Counted from the first letter of the stretch, positions 18,315 through 26,193 are shown. The stretch is 33,753 bases of DNA from an uncultured Pelagibacteraceae bacterium (GCA_902611405.1 CACLZL010000012.1:1-33753), one strand, 5' to 3'. The notes: a model not told the origin generated them from the letters alone. Numbers and translations: made by a program.

Positions 18315-18343
18315 ATTATAGTAGTTGTAATATATCCTGTGAA
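18315..18343 (-). promoter_or_regulatory. hemE promoter inside oriC
   Basis: On the minus strand, -35 TTCACA (18338-18343, one mismatch to TTGACA), a 17-bp spacer and -10 TATAAT (18315-18320) make the best sigma-70 promoter in the window. The predicted start near 18308 leaves a leader of about 9 bases. Confidence 0.65.
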
Positions 18344-18346
18344 TAA
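18338..18346 (-). promoter_or_regulatory. DnaA box (perfect TTATTCACA)
   Basis: TTATTCACA on the minus strand matches the TTATNCACA consensus exactly. It contains the whole -35 hexamer of the hemE promoter, so DnaA binding would compete with RNA polymerase there. Confidence 0.75.
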
Positions 18347-18363
18347 AGGTGATTGTTTTTTAT

Positions 18364-18392
18364 TAACATTATATCTACATTTTACTAACATT
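18364..18392 (+). repeat. Three heptamers phased at 11 bp in oriC
   Basis: TAACATT (18364-18370), CTACATT (18375-18381) and TAACATT (18386-18392) are spaced exactly 11 bp start to start, so all would face one side of the helix. Fourth positions on either side do not match. They may be binding sites for an initiation protein, though short A/T-rich repeats also arise by chance. Confidence 0.35.
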
Positions 18393-18473
18393 CTTGTTAA
18401 CTAAAATTGTTTAAAATGAAGCTTTTTAAGTTGTTTTAATTTTTGTGGATTGTTTTGGCCTATTTATTATTAT

Positions 18474-18482
18474 TGTGAATTA
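18474..18482 (-). promoter_or_regulatory. Near-consensus DnaA box
   Basis: TAATTCACA on the minus strand differs from TTATNCACA at one position. It lies 136 bp from the perfect box, in the same orientation, beside the AT-richest part of the spacer. Confidence 0.4.
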
Positions 18483-18523
18483 AAAGTGAGTTTTACAAGT
18501 GTTATTTATGAAATTTAAAACTG

Positions 18524-18529
18524 TATAAT
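18524..18529 (+). promoter_or_regulatory. Candidate -10 box for the ppsR operon
   Basis: TATAAT 37 bases before the ppsR ATG, with no convincing -35. It is the only good -10 match facing this five-gene run. Confidence 0.3.
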
Positions 18530-18566
18530 TTTATTAAAATAATACAAGTTTATTAACAATTTATTC

Positions 18567-19394
18567 ATGAACAATACATATCAAATATATTTAATATCAG
18601 ACTCAACCGGCGAGACTCTAGATAGAATATTTTTAGCCCTTAAGGCTCAATTTTTAAATATAGAATATAAAGTTCATTCTTATTCTTTTACAAGAACAGA
18701 AAATCAAATTTTAAAAATTTTAGAAGATGCAGAAAAAAATACAAATGCAATAATTTTGTACACTATTGTGGATAATTACTTGGCTAAATATTTAGCAAAT
18801 GTAAGCGAAGATAAAAAAATTCCATGTTTTGGGGTTCTTGGAAATTTAATTCTAAATTTTTCAAAAATTCTTAATCAAAAAGCAACTCATGAACCAAGTG
18901 GACAACATATATTAAATGAAGAATACTACGATAGAATAGAAGCGATACAATTTACCATGAACCACGATGATGGAAATTTAATAAATGAAGTTAATAAGTC
19001 AGATATTATTCTTGTAGGTGTAAGTAGAACAAGCAAAACACCAACCTCTATTTATTTGGCTAATAAAGGATTTAAAACCTCAAATATACCTTTGGTAAAT
19101 GAAAATTCCTTGCCCGAAGATCTTAAAAAAAATCCTCAAATGACTTGTGTAGTAGGTTTAAGCACAGAGCCGGAAAGATTAGCTGATTTAAGGAAAAATA
19201 GAATGAATTCTTTAAAAGAAACAGAAAATATAAGATATACTGATCTAGAAAATATTAAAAAAGAGGTTTTAGAGGCAAAAAAAACATTTCAAAAATATAA
19301 ATGGCCCCTTATAGACGTAACGAGAAAGTCAGTCGAAGAAACAGCAGCTTCTATAATTAAAATTCACGAAATATATTTAAATAATGTTAAATAA
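18567..19394 (+). CDS. ppsR: Bifunctional kinase/pyrophosphorylase regulating PPDK or PEP synthase (RP001/DUF299)
   Basis: A 275-residue member of the DUF299 family. These proteins phosphorylate, using ADP, and dephosphorylate a Thr of pyruvate phosphate dikinase or PEP synthetase. The N-terminal LISDSTGETLDRI and the P-loop-like GVSRTSKTPTSIYLANKG (from about residue 150) are the family hallmarks; IDVTRKSVEETAA is the C-terminal signature. It is the gene known as RP001 in Rickettsia, whose pairing with hemE marks the origin in many alphaproteobacteria. Which of the two target enzymes it controls cannot be told from this window. Its 3' end overlaps maf by 11 bases. Confidence 0.93.
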   Translation: MNNTYQIYLISDSTGETLDRIFLALKAQFLNIEYKVHSYSFTRTENQILKILEDAEKNTNAIILYTIVDNYLAKYLANVSEDKKIPCFGVLGNLILNFSKILNQKATHEPSGQHILNEEYYDRIEAIQFTMNHDDGNLINEVNKSDIILVGVSRTSKTPTSIYLANKGFKTSNIPLVNENSLPEDLKKNPQMTCVVGLSTEPERLADLRKNRMNSLKETENIRYTDLENIKKEVLEAKKTFQKYKWPLIDVTRKSVEETAASIIKIHEIYLNNVK

Positions 19395-19971
19395 AATTAT
19401 CCTTGCTTCAAAAAGTGAGGTTAGAAAAGAGATATTAGTTAAAAACAATATTAAATGTGTTGTTGAGCCTTCAAACGTAGATGAAGAGCCCGTTAAAGAA
19501 AGCTTATTAAAAGAACAGGTAAGTTCAGAAATAATTTCAAAAAATTTAGCTGAATTAAAAGCAAATAAAGTCAGCATGAAAAAAATCGATGAAATAGTAT
19601 TAGGAGCAGATAGTGTGATAGATTTGGAGGGCGAATTGATATCTAAACCAGAAAGCAGAGAAGAGGCAATGGAAATATTAAGAAAACTTAACGGTAAATC
19701 ACATTTTTTAATTAGTTCTGTTTGTATATCTAAAAATGGATCTATGATTTGGAATTATACTGATAAAGCAAAATTAACTATGAAAAATTTTACTGATGAT
19801 GAATTAAAAAATTATTTATTTAAAATATCTGATGAAGCACTATATGCTTATAATGTTTATCAAATCGAAGGTGAGGGCAGACATTTATTCTCAAAAATTG
19901 AAGGAAACGAGAATACAATTATGGGCCTTCCTATTGACAAAATTAAAGATTATTTAAAAAATTATGAATAA
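19384..19971 (+). CDS. maf: Maf-family nucleotide pyrophosphatase
   Basis: A 195-residue Maf/HAM1-like protein. Family members hydrolyse non-canonical or modified NTPs (dTTP/UTP, m7GTP, pseudo-UTP) to monophosphates and can act as septum inhibitors. The motif near the N-terminus is ILASKSEVRKEIL (the usual form is LAS.SPRR..IL). VLGADSVI, SKPESREEAMEILRKLNGKSH and the later YNVYQIEGEGRHLFSKIEGN..TIMGLP stretch confirm the family. The loop before the conserved Arg differs from the SPRR consensus, so the substrate class is open. It overlaps both neighbours, ppsR and aroE, suggesting a coupled operon. Confidence 0.92.
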   Translation: MLNKIILASKSEVRKEILVKNNIKCVVEPSNVDEEPVKESLLKEQVSSEIISKNLAELKANKVSMKKIDEIVLGADSVIDLEGELISKPESREEAMEILRKLNGKSHFLISSVCISKNGSMIWNYTDKAKLTMKNFTDDELKNYLFKISDEALYAYNVYQIEGEGRHLFSKIEGNENTIMGLPIDKIKDYLKNYE

Positions 19972-20803
19972 ATATTTGGTAATTGGGAATCCAATAGCAC
20001 ATTCTTTATCTCCACTGTTGCATAATTATTGGTTTAAAAAATATAGATTTCTTGATTCAACTTATGAAAAAAAAAAAGTAGAGAAAAAGGATTTAAAAAA
20101 AATTGTTGAGCAAATTAAAAATGATGAAGTTAAAGGAGTTAATGTAACCGTTCCTTTTAAAAGGGAAATCTTTAATTTTATAGATACAGCCCCATATGAA
20201 GTTCAATTTACTAAATCCGTAAATACATTAGTAAAAGAAAATGACAAAGTTGTTGGATATAATACAGATCAACAGGGCTTTGAAATAAGCTTGGAAGAAA
20301 ATGACTGGGATTGTAAAGATAAAAAAATTTTAATTATCGGAGCAGGAGGCGTCACACCTTCTATTTTGTCCACTTTAATAAAAGTGGATGGAGCAGAAAA
20401 GATTTATTTGTCTAACAGAACACGGAGTAAGGCGGAAGAGTTAAAAAAATTCTGGGATAAAGCTCTTGGCATTTATCAAATGAAAAACGATACAATCGAA
20501 ATTATAGATTGGGGAAAAAAAAGTGAATTATGTGATTTAATAATAAATACAACCAGCGTAGGTCTGACAAAAGATGAAAAATTAAATTTTGATTTTAGTG
20601 ATTATAATAACAAAAAAGATGTCTTGTTTTATGATTTAATTTACAATCCTAAAGAAACAAATTTTCTTAAAGATGCTAGAATTAGAGGAAACAGGACAAT
20701 GAATGGTAAAATGATGTTTTTATGGCAAGCTCATTTAGCTTTTAAAATGTGGACAGGCGTCAGTCCAACTATTGATGAAGAAGTAATTAAATTATTAGAT
20801 TGA
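19964..20803 (+). CDS. aroE: Shikimate dehydrogenase
   Basis: A 279-residue NADP-dependent enzyme that reduces 3-dehydroshikimate to shikimate in aromatic amino-acid synthesis. The N-terminal substrate loop is GNPIAHSLSPLLH (8-20); the catalytic Lys is in NVTVPFK (Lys66), with a partner Asp in NTDQQGFE; the Rossmann segment is IIGAGGVTPSIL, and LSNRTRSKAEEL is consistent with an NADP-type Arg motif. NGKMMFLWQAHLAFKMWTG is the C-terminal signature. An 11-base A-run (20067-20077) encodes Glu-Lys-Lys-Lys near residue 35. Its stop shares one base with the coaE start. Confidence 0.95.
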   Translation: MNKYLVIGNPIAHSLSPLLHNYWFKKYRFLDSTYEKKKVEKKDLKKIVEQIKNDEVKGVNVTVPFKREIFNFIDTAPYEVQFTKSVNTLVKENDKVVGYNTDQQGFEISLEENDWDCKDKKILIIGAGGVTPSILSTLIKVDGAEKIYLSNRTRSKAEELKKFWDKALGIYQMKNDTIEIIDWGKKSELCDLIINTTSVGLTKDEKLNFDFSDYNNKKDVLFYDLIYNPKETNFLKDARIRGNRTMNGKMMFLWQAHLAFKMWTGVSPTIDEEVIKLLD

Positions 20804-21372
20804 TGATAAGAATTGGAATTTTAGGAGATATAGGTTCAGGGAAAAGCTATGTTGCCAAAAACTTTGGATACCCAGTGTTTAATGCAGATTATGAAGTTTC
20901 AAATCTTTATAAAACAGATAAAAAAATTTTTAATAAATTAAATAAAAAATTACCAAAACATATATCCTCTTTTCCAATAAAAAAAACTGAAATAACAAAT
21001 GCAATAGTGAGTAATAAAAATAATTTAAAAGAAGTAATTGATATAGTTCATTTGGAGGTAAGAAAAAAACTTAAATTTTTCCTAAAAAAAAATAAACATA
21101 AAAAAATTGTAATTTTAGATATCCCATTACTACTAGAGAATAAAATTAATGAAAAAAAAGATATTTTGGTATTTGTTGACACGACAAGATCAAAAATTGA
21201 AAAAAAACTTAAAAAAAGAGCAAATTTTAATTTAAAATTATATAAAATGTTTAAAAAAATTCAGTTTTCGACAGTATATAAAAAAAAGAAATCAAATTTT
21301 ATTATTAAAAATAATTTTACAAAAAAATCTGTTAGAATAGGCATACAAGAAATTTTAAATAAAATTTTATAA
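20803..21372 (+). CDS. coaE: Dephospho-CoA kinase
   Basis: A 189-residue P-loop kinase for the final step of coenzyme A synthesis. It has Walker A GDIGSGKS (8-15), an FNADYEVSNLY segment like the family's DAD...L, and the VILDIPLLLE stretch with Lys/Arg-rich lid residues after it. I chose the ATG at 20803, which overlaps the aroE stop as TGATG; a TTG one codon earlier would add only one residue. The protein is extremely Lys/Asn/Ile rich, especially after residue 90. The order aroE-coaE-dnaQ is shared by many alphaproteobacteria. Confidence 0.93.
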   Translation: MIRIGILGDIGSGKSYVAKNFGYPVFNADYEVSNLYKTDKKIFNKLNKKLPKHISSFPIKKTEITNAIVSNKNNLKEVIDIVHLEVRKKLKFFLKKNKHKKIVILDIPLLLENKINEKKDILVFVDTTRSKIEKKLKKRANFNLKLYKMFKKIQFSTVYKKKKSNFIIKNNFTKKSVRIGIQEILNKIL

Positions 21373-22038
21373 ATGAAAGAAATAGTATTAGATACAGAAA
21401 CTACCGGCATATCTGTAAAAGAAGGTCATAGAATTGTTGAAATTGGTTGTATTGAACTTGATAATTTAATTCCAACAAAAAATACATTTCACTGTTATTT
21501 AAATCCGGAAAGAAAAGTTTCGGATAAAGCTCTCCAAGTTCATGGATACACAGATGAATTTTTATCTGATAAAAAAAAATTTAGTGAAGTGGCAAATGAT
21601 TTTTTTGCTTTTATCGAAAACAAAAGATTAATAATTCATAATGCAGAATTTGATCTTGCACATTTAAATAATGAACTAATCTTAAATGGTTTAAATAAAA
21701 TAGAAAATGAAGTTGTAGATACACTTATTTTAGCAAGAAATAAGTTTCCCGGATCTTCAATTAGTCTTGATGCGCTTTGTAAAAGATTTAGAATTGATAA
21801 TTCAAAAAGAGTAAAACATACTGCTTTAGTTGACTGTGATTTGTTAGCAAAAGTTTATATAAACTTAATTGATCAAAAAGAACCATCTTTAGATTTTAAA
21901 GATTTAGATGTTGAAATAAATCAACAAGAAATTAAAAAAAAAGATTATTTTAAAAAAATAGTTTTAATAAAAAAAGAAGAACTCCAAAAACATAAAGAAT
22001 ATTTAAAAAATAATTTAAAAAAAAATTATTTTAATTGA
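21373..22038 (+). CDS. dnaQ: DNA polymerase III epsilon subunit (proofreading exonuclease)
   Basis: A 221-residue DEDDh 3'-5' exonuclease. The ExoI motif VLDTETTG has Asp7 and Glu9, ExoII is IHNAEFDLAHLN, and ExoIII is HTALVDCDLLAKVY with the catalytic His and Asp. As part of the Pol III core it removes misincorporated bases. The C-terminal Lys-rich tail is probably the region contacting the alpha subunit. The ATG follows the coaE stop with no gap, and the 3' end overlaps the convergent secB by 8 bases. Confidence 0.96.
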   Translation: MKEIVLDTETTGISVKEGHRIVEIGCIELDNLIPTKNTFHCYLNPERKVSDKALQVHGYTDEFLSDKKKFSEVANDFFAFIENKRLIIHNAEFDLAHLNNELILNGLNKIENEVVDTLILARNKFPGSSISLDALCKRFRIDNSKRVKHTALVDCDLLAKVYINLIDQKEPSLDFKDLDVEINQQEIKKKDYFKKIVLIKKEELQKHKEYLKNNLKKNYFN

Positions 22039-22453
22039 TTTTTTGATTATAAAGATTTTCAAAATCAACTTTTTTTTCAAATGTGATATCAGCGTATCCA
22101 GAATTGTGAATCAGATTTAATAGACATTTTTCTAATTCAGGATAAATTTCAATTTGTACATCACATAATATTATTTTTTCTAAAACTTTCTTGTCAGTAA
22201 CGTCATCATTTACTTTAATTATTGAAGAATAAACTATTTCAAAATATGATCTTTTCTTGCTCTGTTCTTTATCCTCAAATTTAAATGTCGTATTTACTTC
22301 AATTAATTTATTTTTCAGTGGTTTTGAACTTATATCTATATCTAGTTGATATTTTGAAATATTTTCTCTCACATACAAATAAGTTTCAATATCAGGTGTT
22401 TCACTTGATAAATCTTTAATATATTTCCCTAAAATTTTATATTTTTTTGTCAT
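22031..22453 (-). CDS. secB: Protein-export chaperone SecB
   Basis: A 140-residue SecB-family protein, a cytosolic tetramer that keeps preproteins unfolded and hands them to SecA. KILGKYIKDLSSETP near the N-terminus and the repeated beta-strand pattern (VNTTFKFED, YFEIVYSSIIKV) are typical. The C-terminal ADITFEKKVDFENLYNQK replaces the usual PPI..PVDF..LY. I chose the ATG at 22453: an in-frame ATG sits two codons earlier, but GAGG lies six bases before 22453 and directly abuts the earlier ATG, which would be too close. It overlaps fxsA by 17 bases. Confidence 0.92.
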   Translation of the reverse strand: MTKKYKILGKYIKDLSSETPDIETYLYVRENISKYQLDIDISSKPLKNKLIEVNTTFKFEDKEQSKKRSYFEIVYSSIIKVNDDVTDKKVLEKIILCDVQIEIYPELEKCLLNLIHNSGYADITFEKKVDFENLYNQKIN

Positions 22454-22862
22454 TATCATCCTCTATATCTTCAAAGTCTCCCTCAATAAAATCGTTTTTA
22501 ACGTCTTTATTGTGATTAAATTTTTTTGCAAAAATCTTAAAAATTAATTTTCTACTTAATGGAAAAATAAGAAGAAATCCGAGAATATCTGTGGCAAATC
22601 CTGGAATAATTAATAAAACTGCAGCAAAAGCGATTACAGCTCCAGATAAAACCTCATACTTTGGAATTTCATTTTTAATTAATTGTGCATATCCTGATTT
22701 CAATGTGTTCAAACCCTCATATTTGGCATAATAAACTCCGATTATAGCTGTAGTAAAAATTAATAAAATTGTAGTTAATGCTCCTATTTGTGATCCAATT
22801 TTTATTAAAAGGTAAATTTCTATAACTGGTATTAATACAAATAATAACAAAACGAGGTTCAT
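22437..22862 (-). CDS. fxsA: FxsA family membrane protein
   Basis: A 141-residue inner-membrane protein with hydrophobic helices at the N-terminus (LVLLLFVLIPVIEIYLLI), then IGALTTILLIFTTAIIGVYYAKYEG, and AVIAFAAVLLIIPGFATDILGFLLIFP. The PGF.TD..G motif is the FxsA hallmark. E. coli FxsA relieves F-plasmid exclusion of phage T7 when overproduced; the normal role is unknown. The acidic C-terminus (EGDFEDIEDDND) is typical. A Shine-Dalgarno AAGGA lies just before the ATG. Divergent from timA across a 59-base gap and co-transcribed with secB. Confidence 0.9.
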   Translation of the reverse strand: MNLVLLLFVLIPVIEIYLLIKIGSQIGALTTILLIFTTAIIGVYYAKYEGLNTLKSGYAQLIKNEIPKYEVLSGAVIAFAAVLLIIPGFATDILGFLLIFPLSRKLIFKIFAKKFNHNKDVKNDFIEGDFEDIEDDNDKKI

Positions 22863-22921
22863 TTTGTCCTTAATCTAAATTGCCAGTTGAAATTAATCAA
22901 CATAGTAATTACTATAATCTA

Positions 22922-23518
22922 ATGAATTATAGTTTCGAATATATTGATATTATTTTATTAGCCATGATAGCTGGCTTTATTTTTTTAAGATTAAGAGGGA
23001 TATTAGGTAAAAGAACAGGTTTTGAGGGTAAAGCCCCTTCAGAATTTAAAGAAGTTTTAAAAAATGTAAGTTTAGAGAAACCTTTAAAAGCAAAAGAAAA
23101 CTTTGATGATGAAGCAAAAAAAGAATTTTTAAAGGGAGCTAAAATTGCTTACGAAACAATAATTACAGATTTTAGCGATAATGATAATAAAATTACTAAC
23201 AGTAAAGTACTTTTAAACCATGATATTTATAATAAATTTAATGAAGCGCTTAAAGAAAGAAGTAGTAGAGGCCATTATGCAGAAATTACTTTTATAGGAG
23301 TTAATTCTGCAGTAATTAAAGAACATAAAAAAATCGGTAAAATATTAAACGTTACTGTTGACTTCATAGCTGAAATTATAACTTGCATTAGAGATAAAGA
23401 TAAGAAAATTGTATCTGGAAATCCTGAAAAAATAAAAAAAATTTATGATACGTGGGTGTTTTCTAGAGATGTAACATCAGCCAATCCTAATTGGCAGCTA
23501 GTTAATATATTGAGTTAA
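22922..23518 (+). CDS. Tim44-like domain membrane-associated protein
   Basis: 198 residues from the ATG at 22922. It has a short N-terminal membrane helix (YIDIILLAMIAGFIFLRLRGILG) followed by KRTGFEG and a C-terminal Tim44-like domain (FLKGAKIAYETIITDFSDND, GHYAEITFIGVNSAVI, VTVDFIAEII, DTWVFSRDV..ANPNWQLV). Related alphaproteobacterial proteins (TimA) are homologous to the mitochondrial import motor subunit Tim44 and are thought to act at the inner membrane; the role in bacteria is not settled. A longer reading from a TTG at 22880 is in frame, but its extra 14 residues precede the natural start and lack support. Next to secB and fxsA, as often seen. Confidence 0.88.
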   Translation: MNYSFEYIDIILLAMIAGFIFLRLRGILGKRTGFEGKAPSEFKEVLKNVSLEKPLKAKENFDDEAKKEFLKGAKIAYETIITDFSDNDNKITNSKVLLNHDIYNKFNEALKERSSRGHYAEITFIGVNSAVIKEHKKIGKILNVTVDFIAEIITCIRDKDKKIVSGNPEKIKKIYDTWVFSRDVTSANPNWQLVNILS

Positions 23519-23932
23519 TTGAACGACGATATATCAAATAAAAATAAAAAAGATTGGGAAAATTTTATTTCAAGTAGTGACAAGCTTCCTGATAAAGACA
23601 TCAAATCACAATTAGATAAATCATTTAAAACAAGATCAATAGACTTGCATGGTTTTAGTTTAGACGAAGCAAACAAAAAAATAGAAAGTTTCATAATCGA
23701 GTCCCATGCTTTAAATATTAACAAAATAATTGTTGTAACTGGAAAAGGTTTACATTCACAAAACGAAAAAAACCCATATGTTTCAAAAGATTTAAGTATT
23801 TTAAAACACTCAGTGCCTGAATTTATTTTTAAAAATAAAAACTTAATGAATGTTATTAAAGATATTGAAGTTGCTAAAATTGAAGATGGTGGTTCTGGAG
23901 CTTTTTATATATTTTTAAAAAGAAATAAATAA
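23519..23932 (+). CDS. Smr domain protein
   Basis: A 137-residue protein with a C-terminal Smr (MutS2-related) domain: the DLHGFSLDEA motif, IIVVTGKGLHS, and the closing GGSGAFYIFLKR. Stand-alone Smr proteins are putative nucleases acting on DNA or RNA. The N-terminal 45 residues are Lys/Asp-rich and unstructured in appearance. The start is a TTG lying directly after the timA stop codon (TAATTG), so translation probably relies on ribosomes finishing timA; the next in-frame ATG is too far inside the domain. In other alphaproteobacteria this family also lies close to timA. Confidence 0.85.
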   Translation: MNDDISNKNKKDWENFISSSDKLPDKDIKSQLDKSFKTRSIDLHGFSLDEANKKIESFIIESHALNINKIIVVTGKGLHSQNEKNPYVSKDLSILKHSVPEFIFKNKNLMNVIKDIEVAKIEDGGSGAFYIFLKRNK

Positions 23933-23985
23933 TTTTTTAAAATATAAATTATGTTAGAATTTTAAAATTAATATATTTAAATGTA

Positions 23986-24825
23986 ATGTTCATTTGGTTA
24001 GCTTCATATCCCAAAAGTGGAAATACCTTGGTAAGATCTTTATTAGCTGCTTATTTTTTTACTAAAGATGGACGATGCAATTTTGAAATTATAAAAAATA
24101 TTCTTCAATTTCCCGAGGTTAAATTATTTATTAATCAAGGTGTTAATTATAAAAATGAAATGGAAATGATAAAAAATTATATTAAAGTTCAAGAGTCGAT
24201 TAACAAAAAAAAGTCTGTTCAATTTCTTAAGACCCATAGCTACCTTTTTAATATAGAAAATCACCCTTTTACAAATTTAGATAATTCATTAGGTGTAATT
24301 TATATTGTGAGAGACCCAAGAAATGTTTTGATTTCAGCCGCAAACCATAATCAAACATCTAATGAAAAAACTTTAGAGCACTTGGTGACAGGGCATGTTA
24401 TGGGCAAAAATGATGGAAATGGAACACTTGTTTATACTGGTAATTGGGCAAGTAATTATGAAAGTTGGAAATCATTTAAATCTGTAGGAAAATATTTGCT
24501 AATAAAATATGAAGACTTAATTTATGATAAGGAGAATACCTTTTTAAAAATTTTAAATTTTATACATAAGTTATCAAAAAACAATTTTGAATTAGATAAA
24601 AAGAAATTTAAAAATGTAATAGATACTACAGATTTTGGGAATATGCAGAGAATGGAGAAAGACACCGATTTTCATGAAAGTATGATCAATAAAAAAACAG
24701 GAAAGAAAGTTAAGTTTTTTTATTTAGGTCCAAAAAATGATTGGAAAAATTTACTTGATGAAAATATCCAAAAGAAAATTGAGACAGCTTTTAAAAAAGA
24801 AATGACTGAATTAGGTTATTTATAA
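23986..24825 (+). CDS. PAPS-dependent sulfotransferase family protein (copy 2)
   Basis: A 279-residue paralogue of the protein encoded at 11977-12831. The phosphosulfate loop YPKSGNT is at 8-14, KTHS at 82-85, the PAPS 3'-phosphate motif RDPRNV at 109-114, and the terminal LGPKNDWKN loop and KEMTELGYL ending are shared. The middle acceptor-binding part differs (for example [18 protein letters not shown] here), so the acceptor may differ too. No signal peptide. It sits between the Smr gene and the convergent hslU, which it overlaps by 6 bases, in a place normally occupied only by housekeeping genes. Family assignment good, substrate unknown. Confidence 0.88.
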   Translation: MFIWLASYPKSGNTLVRSLLAAYFFTKDGRCNFEIIKNILQFPEVKLFINQGVNYKNEMEMIKNYIKVQESINKKKSVQFLKTHSYLFNIENHPFTNLDNSLGVIYIVRDPRNVLISAANHNQTSNEKTLEHLVTGHVMGKNDGNGTLVYTGNWASNYESWKSFKSVGKYLLIKYEDLIYDKENTFLKILNFIHKLSKNNFELDKKKFKNVIDTTDFGNMQRMEKDTDFHESMINKKTGKKVKFFYLGPKNDWKNLLDENIQKKIETAFKKEMTELGYL

Positions 24826-26193
24826 TATAAATTTTGAAAGGTCTGTATCTTTAACTAAATTATCTAAGTTTTTATTTATATATTCTCTGTTAATCACAAT
24901 TTTTTCACCTGCACGATCTGTAGCGGTAAAGCTAATTTCATCTAAAATTTTTTCAATAATTGTGTGTAGTCTTCTTGCTCCAATATTCTCTACGGTTGTA
25001 TTTACCTCAGAAGCTATATTGGCTATGGCATCGATACCATCATCTGAAAATTCTAAATCAACATTTTCTGTTTTTAAAAGAGCAACATACTGTTTTATTA
25101 AACTGAAATCCGGTTCTCTTAAAATTCTTTTAAAATCCTCGCTAGTTAAAGCCTCTAATTCAACTCTAATTGGTAATCTTCCTTGTAATTCAGGTAATAG
25201 ATCAGATGGTTTTGCAAGTTGAAATGCGCCAGATGCGATAAATAAAATATGATCTGTTTTTATTGGACCATGCTTAGTATTAACTGTTGTTCCCTCAATC
25301 AAAGGCAATAAATCTCTTTGAACACCCTCTCTTGAAACATCTCCACCAACTCTATCTGTTCGTGCTGAAATTTTATCAATTTCGTCCAGAAAAACTATTC
25401 CATTATTTTCTGTTGAAAGTTTTGCTGCTTTAATGATTTTGTCTTGTTCAATTAATTTATCTGACTCGTCATTAATTAAAATCTCATGAGACTCTTTTAC
25501 TGTCATTTTTTTCTTTTTCTCTTTATTTCCCATTGATTTGCCAATCATTTCACCAATGTTTATCATTCCAACATTTGCACCTGGCATCCCCGGGATTTCA
25601 AAAGAAGCACCACCAGAACCACTGTCACTTACAGCTATTTCAATTTCATTATCATCTAAATCACCGTTTCTTAATCTTTTCCTAAAACTCTCTCTTGTCG
25701 CTAAACTTGCTTTTTTCCCAACTAAAGCATCTAAAACTTTCTCTTCAGCTGCCTTTTGGGCTTGAGCGAAAACCTCTTTTCTTTTTTTTACTTTTTCCAT
25801 TGAGATGGCAATTTCAATTAAATCTCTCACTATTTGCTCAACATCCCTTCCGACATATCCAACTTCAGTAAATCTTGTAGCTTCAACTTTTACAAAAGGT
25901 GCTTCTGCCAGTTTTGACAATCTTCTTGAGATTTCAGTTTTTCCAACACCAGTTGGTCCAATCATTAAAATATTTTTAGGCAAAACTTCATTTTTCATTT
26001 CACCTTTAAGGGCTTGTCTTCTCCATCTATTTCTTAAAGCAACAGCAACAGCTCTTTTAGCTTTGTTTTGTCCAACAACAAACCTGTCTAATTCAGAAAC
26101 TATTTCTCTCGGAGAAAGAGAACTAACTAAAGAAGCCTCTTCCTTTTGATTTTTATCTTTTGGGTGTAGTTTTGTTACGTTTGAATTATCCAT
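24820..26193 (-). CDS. hslU: ATP-dependent protease ATPase subunit HslU
   Basis: A 457-residue AAA+ unfoldase that feeds substrates to Hsl[20 protein letters not shown] is the N-terminal signature, Walker A is GPTGVGKTE (79-87), [17 protein letters not shown] is the pore/GYVG loop region, and Walker B is [10 protein letters not shown]. The intermediate domain spans roughly 120-240. It ends in DLSKFIL, the C-terminal tail that docks into HslV. Starts by sharing one base with the hslV stop. Confidence 0.98.
   Translation of the reverse strand: MDNSNVTKLHPKDKNQKEEASLVSSLSPREIVSELDRFVVGQNKAKRAVAVALRNRWRRQALKGEMKNEVLPKNILMIGPTGVGKTEISRRLSKLAEAPFVKVEATRFTEVGYVGRDVEQIVRDLIEIAISMEKVKKRKEVFAQAQKAAEEKVLDALVGKKASLATRESFRKRLRNGDLDDNEIEIAVSDSGSGGASFEIPGMPGANVGMINIGEMIGKSMGNKEKKKKMTVKESHEILINDESDKLIEQDKIIKAAKLSTENNGIVFLDEIDKISARTDRVGGDVSREGVQRDLLPLIEGTTVNTKHGPIKTDHILFIASGAFQLAKPSDLLPELQGRLPIRVELEALTSEDFKRILREPDFSLIKQYVALLKTENVDLEFSDDGIDAIANIASEVNTTVENIGARRLHTIIEKILDEISFTATDRAGEKIVINREYINKNLDNLVKDTDLSKFIL

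Larger units (their letters stand above)
18300..18566. other. oriC: Putative chromosomal replication origin (oriC)
   Basis: A 267-base AT-rich non-coding spacer between hemE and the RP001-type gene ppsR, the same neighbours that flank the Caulobacter origin. It contains one perfect DnaA box (18338-18346), a one-mismatch box (18474-18482), a two-mismatch box (18444-18452), three phased heptamers (18364-18392) and an almost GC-free stretch (18503-18566) that could unwind. Genes next to it point away on both sides, and parS/parAB lie 10 kb off. No full CtrA site (TTAA-N7-TTAA) is present. Confidence 0.8.

Noticed and set aside
18397..18439. CtrA-binding sites in the origin as in Caulobacter
   Set aside because: TTAA words occur often, but the nearest pairs are separated by 10 (18397/18411) or 6 bases (18426/18436), never the required 7. 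AT content alone explains them.
22397..22412. A second parS-like site in secB (TGTTTCACTTGATAAA)
   Set aside because: It matches the 16-bp consensus at 13 positions but loses the palindrome in the right half, so ParB binding is doubtful. Only the perfect copy in rsmG is reported.
22880..22921. TTG start giving a longer Tim44-like protein
   Set aside because: The extra 14 residues are polar and come before the natural ATG plus membrane helix. They extend into the short divergent promoter region with fxsA.
23958..23969. Palindrome AATTTTAAAATT before the second sulfotransferase gene
   Set aside because: A/T-only 12-mers of this kind are common in DNA this AT-rich, and it lacks a U-tail or known operator pattern.
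25538..26149. Long open frames opposite hslU and hslV
   Set aside because: Antisense readings of well-conserved genes with normal codon use; no ribosome site or recognisable domain.
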